From: Batkoa obscura | Taxonomy: Eukaryota > Entomophthoromycota > Entomophthoromycetes > Entomophthorales > Batkoaceae | NCBI GenBank assembly: GCA_030770535.1 | Contig: JASVEC010000034.1 | Span: forward strand, 248,001 to 312,000 | Reading direction: 5' to 3' | Length of the DNA: 64,000 nucleotides | Shown here: piece by piece, positions 34,242 to 46,466 of the stretch | How positions within the stretch are numbered: position 1 is the stretch's first letter | Layout: the number at the start of each line of letters is the position of its first letter | The notes under the pieces: generated by a model | The model's database searches: none | What the model was told of the DNA's origin: nothing | What the model saw: the letters and a program-made list of their open reading frames with translations, nothing else | Program-made: the position numbers and the translations under genes

Positions 34242-35291
34242 ATGTCATTAAGAGCATTGCTACCAAATAAACAACGTACAATGACATTACAACTCCAAGA
34301 TCGCTCAGCTGAATATAATCCAAGTAACGCAAATTTTCAATCATTAACTATTTCAACAACTCCTGGAATTGAATCCTTTATACCTTATCAACAAGTAATG
34401 AATTATGAATATCCCTCTACTCCAAATCAAATAGTACATAGTACTCAAAATTTTCAATTTACAGACTTAACTTCCCCTACTATTCCAGATGATCAATGTT
34501 ATTACAATTTATCTCAAGTAAATAGTAATAACTTTGGTTATCAAAACCCTTCTCAGTTAAATAGTTATCCACAACAACCCTATTATAATATGGGTTCAAT
34601 GAACAATTTTGATGTAAATAATCAAATGCAATCATATAGTACTCCAAATTATACATCTTCAACTATGTATCATAGTGCGAATGTTGAATTAAACCCACAA
34701 TCTCCTACTTCATCTTACTTTAATAATAATCAGGTATCCTTTACTCAATCTACAAATAACCCTGCTTTACGCATTGGTAATGGTCCTTCCACTCTTCATT
34801 ATATGAATGACTCTATTAGTCCGATCCATCCTTCATCTATAGTTGCTAGTAATTCAATCCCAGTCAGTTATCCTCAAAATCCTTCCAACATTATTATTAA
34901 TAAAAAACAATCAGGAATTGGGAGTAAAAAAATGAATTCAAATAGTGATAAAGTAAGAGTAGCTAAGATTAAAGATGGAGAAATGGATTCAAATACACTC
35001 AATATCTCATATGGTCAACCTAAATTTCAAACCCCTGGTTTACATATACCAAGAAGAAGACGTACTAAAATACCCACTGGTGCTAAAGTATCCGCTTGTA
35101 CTTATTGTGGTCTTGAATTTACTCGTAATAATTCACTTAAAAGACATATGGATCTTCACACTGGTCGTAAAGATTTTCATTGTGGTGGTTGTAATAAGTC
35201 ATTTTCTAGAACGGATATATTAAAGAGACATCTAGCTTCTAAAAAATGTTCTGGGGTTACAGATAGTGAAAATATAAATGAAGGGTGCTAA
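34242..35291 (+). CDS. C2H2 zinc-finger transcription factor 2
   Basis: A single-exon, 349-residue paralogue of the gene at 21294-22241, same orientation, about 13 kb away. The N-terminal 270 residues are rich in Asn, Gln, Ser, Thr and Pro. A basic stretch (PRRRRTK) just before the fingers is a likely nuclear-localisation signal. Finger 1 is C286-x2-C289-x12-H302-x3-H306 with a HTGRKDF linker; finger 2 is C314-x2-C317-x12-H330-x5-C336, the same unusual C2HC ending as in the paralogue. The recognition-helix residues of finger 1 (RNNSLKRH versus RKNSLARH) are similar, so the two may bind related sites. Over 5 kb of gene-free DNA lies upstream. Confidence 0.82.
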   Translation: MSLRALLPNKQRTMTLQLQDRSAEYNPSNANFQSLTISTTPGIESFIPYQQVMNYEYPSTPNQIVHSTQNFQFTDLTSPTIPDDQCYYNLSQVNSNNFGYQNPSQLNSYPQQPYYNMGSMNNFDVNNQMQSYSTPNYTSSTMYHSANVELNPQSPTSSYFNNNQVSFTQSTNNPALRIGNGPSTLHYMNDSISPIHPSSIVASNSIPVSYPQNPSNIIINKKQSGIGSKKMNSNSDKVRVAKIKDGEMDSNTLNISYGQPKFQTPGLHIPRRRRTKIPTGAKVSACTYCGLEFTRNNSLKRHMDLHTGRKDFHCGGCNKSFSRTDILKRHLASKKCSGVTDSENINEGC

Positions 35292-36800
35292 AACATTGTG
35301 CTACTATTATTTTTCCCTTGCCATAAGTTTCTCTTTATTATTATTTCCTCTGAGAGGTTGTTTTTCACTATCTTTGTACTTTCTTTTTGTATTCTGATTA
35401 ATCACGTTAGTTAATAAATTAATCGCTTCTATATAGTATATTTATTTTTATCTTTTATTATCATCAATTTTTATTTTTATACAAGATTCTATAAATAATT
35501 TTTTAGAAAAAAATTCTATTTACTAAGTATTAAACGAGAATTATAAATTGATTTATAATAACTAATCAAAAAAAAAAAAATAAGATTAGCATATAGAGTT
35601 TTAACACTATATCTAGTATTGTATATTACTAATCATATTAAATTTTACAATATAGAAACGAAATGAAGTATAAAATGTTAGTTAAGTTTCAATACATACT
35701 TTAACTACTTAACAATCAAAAGAGTTAGGAAACAAAAATAAATAGATTTAAATTCTTATTCAATTTATTAATAAAAAAAAGTTAATCTATTAAAAAAGTG
35801 ATAAAATTACATTTACTATTTAGTTGCTTTGAAAAAGTGATTTACTATAAAATGTAAGCATATCTTATTCTCTTACATGTGTTTAAATCATAACACCACA
35901 TATTAAGCCTAGATTCTAGTCTCTCATAAAAATTAATAAATAAAGCCTATTTAAGATGCGCCAATATTTTGCAATATCAAAAGTTAATAAACTACCAAAA
36001 TTTAAATATTCTTATACTTTAATTTAATTCATGCAATGACTAAAAAGCCTCAATGATATAAAAATAAATGAATTAAAAGTATGTTTATGTTGTAATGCTT
36101 GTAAGTCTCATATTTAAATCAAAGGAATTTAAAGTAAAACATAAAGTTAATTTATTTAAAGTAAAAATATCACTATTTTTGTTCATCAACCGAAGTTATG
36201 AGCCCCCAAATGCCACTTTTAATATTTTTTTTTTAAAAAGTGGCATAATTTTGATCTTGTTTTTTTTTAAAATTTTAAACTGTATATATTTAAATCTATT
36301 AAGAATAAGAATTAAATGAAGCCGCTCGCAAAAGTTTTCTATTATTATCTTCCTAAAATCCATTTTATTAAAAAGAATAGTTCAGTCTTGTTATTATATA
36401 TTTACTATCTTAAATAAAATAGTTAATTTTAATATTGATGATACTTTGAATTAGGTGTGCTCAAGTTTTAGATTAAATTTTTTAGAATTTTTTTTAGCGA
36501 GAACTTCTTTATAAAGCAAGAGATACTTACTAATAGTTGACTCAATACGACTGTTGATTTTCATAATAACGTTGTATTTTAATGCCCTAGCTTAGTAGCA
36601 GTAGAATAATTTCGAACTTGGACAAACGTATTAAACTATCATAAATTTTTTTAAAGTAACATAATCAAAAAATAAAAATTAATAGGTCAAATTCGAATTT
36701 TTTAAGTCAAAAGTATAAGGTGTAACTTTACTATTATATTATTTATCAATCGAATAATTTATAATAAATTAAACAATATTTAAACTGAATATTATTACAC

Positions 36801-36830
36801 TATTATTATTATTATTATTATTATCATTAT
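36801..36830. repeat. ATT microsatellite
   Basis: About nine ATT units with one interruption near the right end. Confidence 0.85.
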
Positions 36831-37439
36831 TGTTAATTTTAAACAATTTTTAATCTCCGGCTATATCGGATTTCTTTCCTAAAATATTGATAATGTTGTT
36901 ACCTTTTATAATATCTGAAGCATTACTATTATAACTAACAATTTATTGTATTAAGCATGTAAAACTATAATACATTAACTCTGGATTGTAATATATTATA
37001 TTAATATTGATACAATATAATGTAGTATCAATAGCTCATAACTTAGAAAAAACGTTATTTTAATTATTTAGTAAAATCGGATAAACCATTTGTTAAAGAA
37101 GTTACTATTTTATATTAACAATATAAATAAGGAAATAAACTTATTATTTCATAATAAATGATTTATTCGAGTCTAAACTTATAACAAAAGTCATTAAAGC
37201 GTAAATTTATAACTTATAATAATTTTTAGAATCAATTTATTATTTCTAGTTAATCAATATATAATATTATTGTCTATATAAGATATATTATTGAGATTAC
37301 ATTGAATAAGGAAACTCAAATACAATAAGTTTAATAACTTAAGTCTAGGATAACAATAGTCTAATTCATAAGTTCTAATTATTATGTCATCTTAATTAAT
37401 AGTTAAAAACATGATACAATGATTATTTATTTTTATACT

Positions 37440-37544
37440 ATATGGGGATGTATTTTTTGTATTAAGAATTTTACTAATAATTTTTCCACTCAAATAGTGC
37501 TCAAAAATAGAAAAGTAATGAAATCAAAGAAAACATCCCCATAT
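37440..37544 (+). mobile_element. GGGGATG-family MITE
   Basis: A full copy with ATATGGGGATG and CATCCCCATAT ends, AAGAATTTTACTAATAATT inside and core CCACTCAAATAGTGCTCAAA. Confidence 0.88.
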
Positions 37545-37983
37545 TATTAAATCAATTACTAATTTATATTAATCACAAAATGTCTATAATAAAATTATTT
37601 TATAGATTTCTTAAAAATTAAGATATTTAACTTTAATTTATATTATAAATCAAATTCTTATTGTTATTATAATAATTTATTGTTTTTATATTCAAATAGA
37701 TTAAGTAATTGTCAAACTTTTTAATTTTTTTTGTAAATAGAAATAGCTTACAATTTCTACTTCTAGAATTTTAACCTTTTAAGTACTATGGACGAACATT
37801 GGTCATATGTAATTTAGAATTAATATAAAAAGGACTGAAATTAGCTTCAATCTCAATCAAATTAACCCTTTAGACATTGAATTTCCGAAAAAAAGGATTC
37901 AATTAGAATTCAATTAACTAAGTTAAAAAGTGACCTAAGCAAATTTGTTTAAGATAACTAGCTAATACTTAGAGGGTTGAAAA

Positions 37984-38043
37984 ATGGGGATGTTTTTTTT
38001 GAATTGTTAGTAAAATTCTTAAACACAAAAATACATTCCCAAA
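37984..38043 (-). mobile_element. GGGGATG-family MITE, internally shortened
   Basis: Both ends are present (TGGGGATG and ACATTCCC), but the middle, including the GGTTTCAT block and core, is gone. About 60 bp remain. Confidence 0.7.
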
Positions 38044-38246
38044 TAATATCAATGAAATCGAATCTTCCAATCATTGATTTGAATTCTAATGTACCAATGA
38101 ATGTTAAGTTAGAAACGAATTTAAAATGCAAAATGTAAAATAATAGAAAAAAAGGGGAATTTCAAATCAATACGTTTTATTAAAATTCAATTTAAATCTA
38201 TTATCTAACCTTATTCAATACTACATAATTTATCTTAACATTTTCA

Positions 38247-38827
38247 ATGTTATCAAATTTAATGGAAACTCGATTTATTAATGAAGCTAATTCAGCTTAT
38301 TGGAAATTTTTACAAGGGTTTTTATTGGGCCAATTGATTTTATTATTACTACTTTATTTATTAATCAAATATTGGTTTTTAGATGATAGTAAAAAGAAGA
38401 TTTATCATTTACCAAGTAAAGTAGATGATAAAGTCAGAGAAGAAATAGAAAGGAAACAACAAGTATTTGAGAAGGTTAAAAAAGTAAGGAAGTAAATTTA
38501 AATTTTATCAATTTTATTATTATTATTATTATACATTTGAATAAATTTATTAATCAATAGTTTATTTTTACTTAGAGTTTTAAAACGTATTCTACGAATT
38601 TGAATATTTTAGATGCGGAGATATTAACTAAAACTTATTATGATATTATGGAACATCAACTTGAATCATGTGATTGGTTTAATGTATTATTAGCTCAACT
38701 ATTACATTATTATAGAAAAGAAATATTATTAAATAAAGGATTTGTTAATGTATTAGAAAAACTATTAAACTCAAAATATAAGCCTAATATATTGGTAAGT
38801 GGAATTTAAAACATTAATTTTATTTAA

Positions 38828-38878
<51 letters not shown>

Positions 38879-39552
38879 TAGGGAAGTATTTTATTGACTG
38901 AATTATCTTTTGGTAATGAGTTTCCTATATTTAATAATATTCATATTGGCTATAAAGATAATTCAAGGATGGTAAGTTTTATTTATTATTAATTGTTGAA
39001 TTATTAATTTATTACTTTTTTATTTTAAATCAAAATAGTATGCTGAAATTGAATTAAATTATCAAGATAAAATAACAATTGGATTAGATAGTTCAATATT
39101 AATGGGAATAGCCAATATCTCTTTAGCTGCTTTACCATTAAGTTTGACATTAAGTTTATTGAAATTTGAAGGCAAAGTAAGTTTTTTTTCAAAGCTTTGA
39201 TAGATTTATTATAATTTCAAATATTAATAAATTTCAATAGATAATATTAGAATTCCAAGCTAATAAAGATACAATGGAACAAGAATTGAAATTGAGTATT
39301 TTGTCAGATTATAAACTAGAGCTGGATATTCAAACATTATTAGGTCATCGTAGTAAATTAAAAGATGTACCTAAAATTAAAGAGTTAATTAATGCTAGAA
39401 TTATTGATTTAATTAATCAATTTTTAGTTGAACCTAATGGTATTAATATTAAATTACCAACTATTGATAATTTATTTAATAAATTTCAAAATGATAACGA
39501 AAATCAAATGGATAAGGAAATAGAAGAAATTAAAAATAAAAAGGAGGAATAA
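38247..39552 (+). CDS. MMM1: ERMES subunit Mmm1 (SMP-domain lipid-transfer protein)
   Basis: Mmm1 anchors the ER-mitochondria encounter structure in the ER membrane and moves phospholipids (family role). Five exons were derived: 38247-38483, 38576-38794, 38882-38971, 39039-39176 and 39241-39552, giving 331 residues, with every intron in phase 0. A single membrane segment (about 24-43, FLLGQLILLLLLYLLIKYW) follows a short luminal end. The SMP domain then shows the family signatures CDWFNVLLAQ, ILLTELSFGNEFPIFNNI, KITIGLDSSILM and GHRSKLKDVPKIKELINARI. The C-terminus is a charged Lys/Glu tail. The ATG at codon 6 is an alternative start. Its 3' end converges with the AAA ATPase gene, 134 bp away. 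Confidence 0.92.
38829..38880. repeat. AAT microsatellite in Mmm1 intron 2
   Basis: About 17 AAT units fill over half of the 87-nt intron 38795-38881 and end right at the AG acceptor, taking the place of a normal pyrimidine tract. Confidence 0.9.
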
Positions 39553-39686
39553 GAAATAAAATATTTTTATTAAATATAATTTATTTATGCTAAGAGATGT
39601 AATAAGAATAAAAATAAAGATAAGAGAGATAAAGATAAAGATATATAGAGAGAGCTTTAGGGTAGAATATTATATATTAAATTAAA

Positions 39687-39721
39687 TTAAAATTTAATAA
39701 TATTCATATTTTTTCTTCTTC

Positions 39722-39754
<33 letters not shown>

Positions 39755-39957
39755 CTAATAATTGATTTTCCTTTTCATTAATTTTATTATTATTTATTAA
39801 CTGATGTTTTTGATTATATTGTCTTTGTAAAATAAGTTGATTAATTGATTTAATATTATTACAATAATCTAATATTTCAGTTAATGTTGAATCTTTTAAT
39901 TCATTAATTAAATATTCTTTTAAGTTATTATTGTTATCTTCTTTGTTAATTAATAAT

Positions 39958-39992
<35 letters not shown>

Positions 39993-40761
39993 ATTTGATA
40001 TATTATAATGATCTTCAGTTAATCTTGTATTATTATTACTATTTAATTCTCTTTGATCTTTCTTATCTTTTAAATAAGATAAATATAATTGACAATATTG
40101 ATTTAAATCTAAATTATTAATCGGATCTAAATCTAGTTTAAACCATTTATCTAATTTAAAATATTGATTAAATTTCTCTTCTACTTTATTACAAGTAAAT
40201 AAAAAACTAACATTTCCAATTGAACATGGTGTATTTAATAAAGAGATTATATAATAAATAATTTTATTATTATTATTATTAATACTATTAATACTATTAT
40301 TATTATTATTATTATTATTATTAAATTCCTTGATTAATTGATCTAAATTCTTTATAATTATTAATTTACATTCTTCTTTTTTTATGGAATTTAATTGTAA
40401 ATGAATATTATTAATACCATATCGATCATTACTTGAATTGCTTTGATAAAAATTTAATTCAATAATTTTTATAGTTTCCATTTGATTAATTATTGAATTA
40501 ATTGTATAATTTAATAAATATAAATTATTACTTTTAATAATTATCACTTTTGGTAAATAATTATTATTATTGAAATTACTTTTTATATGTTGCTTATTAT
40601 ATTGTAACCATAATTGTAAATGATCTATTACTTTCTTGACTTTGTTTTTGATTAATTGATTAATTAATATTAATTCTTTATCTTCTATTTTAGTATAACT
40701 TTTATTCATTTCTTTCATACTATTAATAAAATCAGATTCAATAATTTGTATATTTGTTAAT

Positions 40762-40808
<47 letters not shown>

Positions 40809-42137
40809 TTGTTGATTATTAATTAAATTAGGATATAATCTTTTTAATCCATTCAATGAAGCTTTAGTACAAAGAGATCTCAAATCAGCTCCTGAAAATC
40901 CATTAGTTAATTTGGCTATATTTTCAATTAATTCATATTCTGGTGGTTGTTTCCAACAATTTAATATTTTTAATAAAATACTTAATCGATCTTGTAATTT
41001 AGGTAATGGAAAATAAATTTCTTCTTCAAATCGACCTTGTCTTCTCATTGCTGGATCAATTGAACTTAATCGATTAGTGGAACCAATAATAATTAATTGT
41101 CCACTTTCATTAATCCCATCCATTAAATTTAAAAAGGTAGAAACTAAAGAAGCATTTGCTCGATCTTTTTCATTTCTAATAGGAATTAAGCCGTCAATCT
41201 CATCAAAAAACAAAATACTAGGTTGCCATAATTTAGCTGTTTCAAATATAACATTTAATTTAGTTTCCGATTCACCAATATTTTTACTTAAAATATCACT
41301 TGCTGTAAATTGAAAATAAGCTAATGGCTGATTACCCCTATTGAATTCATGAATTAATGCTCTAGCTAAACTTGTTTTCCCCGTACCTGGAGGTCCATGT
41401 AATATAAAACCTTTAGATGATTTAAATTGAAATTTATTACAAAATTCAGGATAATTTAATTGAATATTAATACTACCTGCAATTTTTAAGATTTGTTCAT
41501 CTAGTCCACCAATATCTTGTAATTTGAATTCTATTTGTTGAATATTACTCTTTTTTATATTAATTGGGATATGTTTTCTTGTTTCTATAATCTCTGCTGC
41601 ATTTAATGGTAAAATATCTTTCTTGATTTTCTTTTTTTTATGACTATCTAAATAAGTTAAACCACCTTCTTCTTCTAACATCGATTGATGAGCTTCTTTT
41701 TCAACTTCTGAGTTAATTATTTTAAACATACTATCACTTTGTTTAACATTTTGTTTTATATCTATATCTTTTAAAATTGATTCATTGTTATTATCATTAT
41801 CAGAATTCTCAATATTCTCTTTTGCTTCTTGTTTTACTTTATCTTCCATCAAATTACTATGGTTATCTTGTTCAATTAAACTATAACTACTTGTAGGTGA
41901 AAATGCTTGGGATGTGGTATGGGAATGTGCTTTATCTTGGGTTAAATCAACTATTTGATTTTGAAACTCTTTTTCTTCTACTTCTTCTTTTGAAAGTGAA
42001 TTGAACAATTTACACGACCTTTTTTCTTCTATACTTTGCTCACTTTCAATTACTTCAGACTCATATTCGATCATTTTATTATTTAAAGTATTACTTGATG
42101 AGGATGATTCATATTCTTCAATAGAATGAGAAACCAT
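39687..42137 (-). CDS. Yta7/ATAD2-like AAA ATPase without bromodomain
   Basis: A single-exon, 816-residue protein. Yta7/ATAD2 proteins remodel chromatin by acting on histone H3. The first AAA module is intact: GGLDEQI, Walker A GPPGTGKT (248-255), ILFFDEIDG Walker B (about 308-316), sensor-1 GSTNR and arginine finger region RRQGRF (365-369). Closest motifs are those of Yta7 (DILSKNIGESE, FFDEIDGLIPIR, GFSGADLRSLCTKA). The second half looks like a degenerate AAA module with no Walker A. No bromodomain is visible, whereas Yta7/ATAD2 (about 1380 residues) have one. The acidic N-terminus is shorter than theirs. Asn runs coded by AAT repeats interrupt the C-terminal half. A short CDC48-family member is the alternative. 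Confidence 0.75.
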
Positions 42138-42327
42138 GGTTTTCTTTATTTTATTTATTTATTAAAAAAAACTCAATTCAAATTCAAAATTTCCAAAAAT
42201 TTCAATTTTAGTTTATATGCTTGACAAACTTGAAAAATCATTGGTTTAAAATTGAAAATTGCAATCAGAATTTATCAAGAATGATTTTTATAAAATAATC
42301 AATAACTTGATTTTCATATTAAAAAGA

Positions 42328-43098
42328 ATGCATCCTTATTATCCTCCTACCCTCTCCTTACCTCATTATATAGAGAACACATATACCACTACTTATCTCC
42401 TTTCAAGTGTTTTTATTTACTTCTTAATGGTCTTTATCCCCATTCAAATCTTATCAAGTACAAACCGAAGTCTCACCTTTTTAGGCAAACTATCTCTCTT
42501 TTGGTATGTTCTCAACTTCTTGTTACATTTGATATTTGAGGGTTATTATGTTTTTAACTATGGTAAAATACATGAGAATAATGGGTTTATGGCTCAATTG
42601 TGGAAAGAATATTCATTGGCAGATAGTCGATATTTGATAAAAGATGGAATGACATTTAGTTTAGAGTTAATAACAGTGGTAAGTTTTATTTTTAATATAA
42701 ATTTAATATAGTTTAATTTAATTTGATTTTTCATTATTTTTCAGATTATTATAGCACCCCTTTGTTTTATTAATTCAATGTTTATATATTGTAATACTAT
42801 TAAACAATATCCACTCACTATTATCATAGAATCATTTCATCTTTTCAGTGTCTCAGTTTACTTTATTTCAGCTTATTTAGAAAATATGATTTATACTAGA
42901 CCGGAAACTTTATATTATTACGTTTATTTTTGGTTAATGAATGCACCTTGGATAATGATTCCATTTTTGAGATGTTGCTATGCATGGAAATTTATTTGTG
43001 AAAATTTACTCGAATTAAAATTTATTAGGGAAGATATAGAAATACAAGAGATGAATTTGATGGAAAACCAAAACATAATGGATGTAAATGAAGAATAA
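42328..43098 (+). CDS. EBP-type sterol delta8-delta7 isomerase, copy 1
   Basis: It isomerises the sterol ring-B double bond (delta8 to delta7) in the ER. Exons 42328-42678 and 42745-43098 give 234 residues. Four to five membrane segments are visible. Family motifs are HPYYPPTLSLPHY at the start, LLHLIFEGYY, QLWKEYSLADSRYL and YFWLMNAPWIMIPF. H67, E71 and E113 line up at a constant offset of nine with the catalytic H76, E80 and E122 of human EBP. The ATG at 42328 is chosen because EBP proteins start just before HPYYP; 23 earlier in-frame codons are unlike the family. A paralogue with the same intron position lies at 45672-46392. Its promoter is shared with, or abuts, that of the divergent AAA ATPase gene. 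Confidence 0.92.
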
Positions 43099-43283
43099 AA
43101 AAGAGATAATAATATTATGTAATACAATTATTTATTATTTTATTTATTATTTTTTTACTTTCAATTAAATTTTTCAATAAATTGGGGATAACTTTCCACC
43201 AATCAAGTTTTTTTCTCTAATGCTAAACCCCAACTTTCATTAATTTTTGTATTCTTTTTTCAGTCTCATTTTGTATACTCAAA

Positions 43284-44456
43284 ATGGCTAAAAATCCAGT
43301 TAAAATCAATAAAATTCAATTAAAAGTCAATGTATTAACAAGTAGTCCATATGGTAAATCAACGTCTATTATTGAATCAGAAGTAATTTATAAATTGGTT
43401 TATTTCACTCCAAGTAATATTACCATTGGTAAAATAAAAAAAGAGTTATGGAATAAGATTAAACTTTTAAAGGGAGTAAAGTAAGTATTATTTTACTTCT
43501 GTATTCTATTTTTATTATATAAAACAGATATTTAATATTACTATTACTATTTATTTACTTTAAAATAATAGTCCTCAAATGACTGGTTTTACGGGTATTT
43601 ATTGGATTTTAAATGATGAATATTATGAATTAGAAGATCAATTTTTAATTGATCAAGTATTGCAAGATAAATCTTTAATTTATTTAGTACTAAATGGTAA
43701 GTTAATTTAATAAATTTTTAAAATAATAATAATTGTTATATACTTTTTAAAGAAAATAAAAGTAACACTCAAATCAATGTAGCTCCAGTCCAAGTCACAA
43801 CTACTAAGTTAAATCGTAAATTATCTAATAGTGAATTAGGCAATTCGATTCAAATAGCAAAAAAACAAAAAAATAAAGCACAAGTTGACAAATCAAATGT
43901 TATAAAATCAATTGATGGAGGTAAAGTACAAGTTAATGGTAGTAAAAAAACAATTGAAAAGATTGGTAGTGTTTCTGAAAAAGCAATTGAAACTAAGAAG
44001 AAGAAACAGAATGAAAAAGTTAATAATAATAAATCAAATGAAATTGTAGTTAACAATTCAAAGAAACAAAATGAGAAGGTAGTTAAAAACAAAAAACAAA
44101 ATGAAAAGGTAGTTAATAATAAGAAACAAAATGAAAAGGTAGTTAATAAGAAAGAAAAGGAATCTTTAATTAACAATGATAATAAACAAAATCAAATACC
44201 AATTAAAAACAAGAAAGAAAATGAAAAGATAGGAAAAAATAGCAATAAATTAACTGAAAAAGAAGTTACTCCAGTTGCCAAAGAAATAAAACAAAATCAA
44301 GTTAATAATAAAACTCTAGTTCAATCAAAAGTTAACAAAAATATTGAACAATTAAAAAATATTGAAAAAGTTGATCAAAATTCATCTGTTGCTAGCATTG
44401 AAATAGTAGAAGAGACTAAATTAATTAATAATGAAAAAGAAAAGTTAATAAATGAC

Positions 44457-44511
<55 letters not shown>

Positions 44512-45078
44512 TTGATAATTTAGTCTCAAAGAATTCCAATGTTGTTATTAGTTTAGATTCTTCTTCAGATTCTGAAAATATTAATTCAATTAATAATAAA
44601 AATAAATTATTAAATAAAGATGATGATATTATTAGTCAATCAACACCAATAAAAAATAAATCAATACAAATAAACAAGGAAATAGAAAGTAAAACTAAAA
44701 ACAAAAGCGAGAATGGAAGCAACAGTGCTTCTTTAAATGAAGAAGAAAATAAAATTACTATTAATACAGTAAAGCCCAATCCACCTATTAAAAAAACAAT
44801 TGAAGGACAAAATACAATAAATAACAAACAATCTAATGTGCAATCTGTTATATCAAATGATAATAATGATAATAACTTATCCTTTAATGCATCTTCTAGA
44901 AATTTAAAACCACCAAATAATAACATTATGATGAATAAACCAACTACTATTACTACTATTAAACCTATAGATTTATATAAAGATGAAAGTAGTTCTGATA
45001 ACGAAAAAGAAGAAGAAGATAATAATTCATCATCATCAGAAGATAATAGTGATTCATCTGAAAGCGATAATGACTCCG

Positions 45079-45139
<61 letters not shown>

Positions 45140-45518
45140 AACTAAATCACATGAAATTACCCCCTCTATAACGAATTCAAGTCAAAATAAATTTGACATA
45201 ACTACTAGTTTAATGGCTTATAATAATCAAGGTCAAGGCTTAACTAAAATGACGGATTTGTTTAAATCGATGCAAGCTAAAAAGTTCCATTTTAATAAAG
45301 ATGGTAAACCACCAATTACTAATGGTACATTAACTAACAATTCAAATTTGGATTTTGAAGAACCTTCTGAATCAGAGGGAGAAGAAAAGGATAGAAGTGA
45401 TAGTAGTGATAGTAGTAGTAATAGTGACAGTGAAAGTAATGATAGTGAAGATGATGGGGAAGACAAGATTTCTCAACCAAACAAAAAGAAAAGGTCTGCG
45501 TTAAGGGATTTGTTGTAG
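43284..45518 (+). CDS. Possible Net1/Dnt1-like nucleolar protein
   Basis: Three exons were derived: 43284-43480, 43572-43696 and 43753-45518, giving 695 residues. The first 107 residues form the only folded-looking part (LKVNVLTSSPYGKSTSIIES...FTGIYWILNDEYYELEDQFLIDQVLQDKSLIYLVLN). Its beta-strand pattern, with a short loop then a D-x-YxLxDxxLI-type motif, recalls the ubiquitin-like N-terminal domain of the fungal nucleolar proteins Net1 and Dnt1. This is a weak match. The rest is low complexity: KKQNEKV-type tandem repeats, two long Asn runs from AAT repeats, and acidic Ser/Asp patches typical of heavily phosphorylated nucleolar proteins, ending in a basic KKKRSALRDLL. Coilin-like or other ubiquitin-fold proteins are alternatives. 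It sits between the two EBP genes. Confidence 0.45.
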
Positions 45519-45671
45519 AAAGAGAGTTATAGATATTAAAAATTGAAAAGTTATTCGTAGGAAATGATAAGTGGTACATGTTATTAATAATCAGTTTCAA
45601 ATTAATACTATTTTTTTAAAATAAAATAAAGCTTATATAGAATGTATATAAACGATTTAAATTATTATTAT

Positions 45672-46392
45672 TTATTTATTTTTTTTCAATTTATTTTTAT
45701 CATTATTATTATCATATTCCTTTAAATTCAATAAAATAAATTTACCTGAATCATATAAATAATACATTGGTATAAAGAACCAAAAGGAATTAGTAAATAT
45801 AAAATAACCATAAAAATAAAAGGAATTTGGTACACAATGAGGAGTATTTTCATATAATGCTGTTAAATAATAAAGTATTACTCCATATAATTGTCCTAAA
45901 GAAACAATAATGATATAAAGATGACGTTGGGAATTGAAAGTAAATAATTGATAACAAATTAAATAACATAATGGACCCCAAAGAAACTAAATTAAATTTT
46001 ATCAATAACAATAAATAAATAAACTATTCTATTAAACTTACTGCTGTTATACCTTCAATAAATAAAACTAATGGATCTGAAGATAAATATCTAGAATCGG
46101 CTAAAGAATATTCTTTCCATAATTGACCAAATAAAGTTTTATGAGAAGCTAAACTTTGATTAAAAATCACAAAATAGGCTTCAAAAAACAAATGGATACT
46201 ACCACTTAATAAAAACCATAAAAAAGTTAATTGATATTTCAAAGATTTAGAATGAGTAAAGTAAAGTGCTGGAATAGATAATAAAATTAAGCCTAAAGAA
46301 AATATAGTGATTTGAGATAATGTATTACTATCATTAGGAAGGTAATGAGGTAATGTTAAAGTGGTTGGATAATATGGATGAGACATAATCAA
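45672..46392 (-). CDS. EBP-type sterol delta8-delta7 isomerase, copy 2
   Basis: Exons 46042-46392 and 45672-45986 give 221 residues; the stop is the TAA at 45672-45674. Motifs match copy 1: HPYYPTTLTLPHYLPN, IHLFFEAYF, QLWKEYSLADSRYL and FTNSFWFFIPM. H67, E71 and E113 keep the catalytic triad. The intron falls after codon 117 in phase 0, exactly as in copy 1, so the two arose by duplication, here in opposite orientation with another gene between them. The ATG at codon 3 (46386) is an alternative start. The second half has diverged more than the first, and the C-terminus is a short Asn/Lys tail. It may act on a different sterol or be a redundant isomerase. Confidence 0.88.
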
Positions 46393-46466
46393 CGAATTGG
46401 AATTTTATTAGAATTTTAAAAAGTTTGAACTTTTAGAAAAATTCAAATTAAAAGTGACGATTTTTG

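Larger units (their letters stand above)
35292..38246. other. Gene-free region
   Basis: No supported coding sequence. It contains an ATT microsatellite (36801-36830), a full MITE (37440-37544) and a shortened MITE (37984-38043), then the Mmm1 promoter. Confidence 0.6.

Noticed and set aside
36095-36319. 74-codon frame
   Set aside because: Chance frame with homopolymer runs and no family similarity.
44636-44926. Leu/Phe-rich minus-strand frames in the Net1-like gene (also 43850-44176)
   Set aside because: Antisense readings of Lys/Asn/Ser-rich low-complexity coding sequence.
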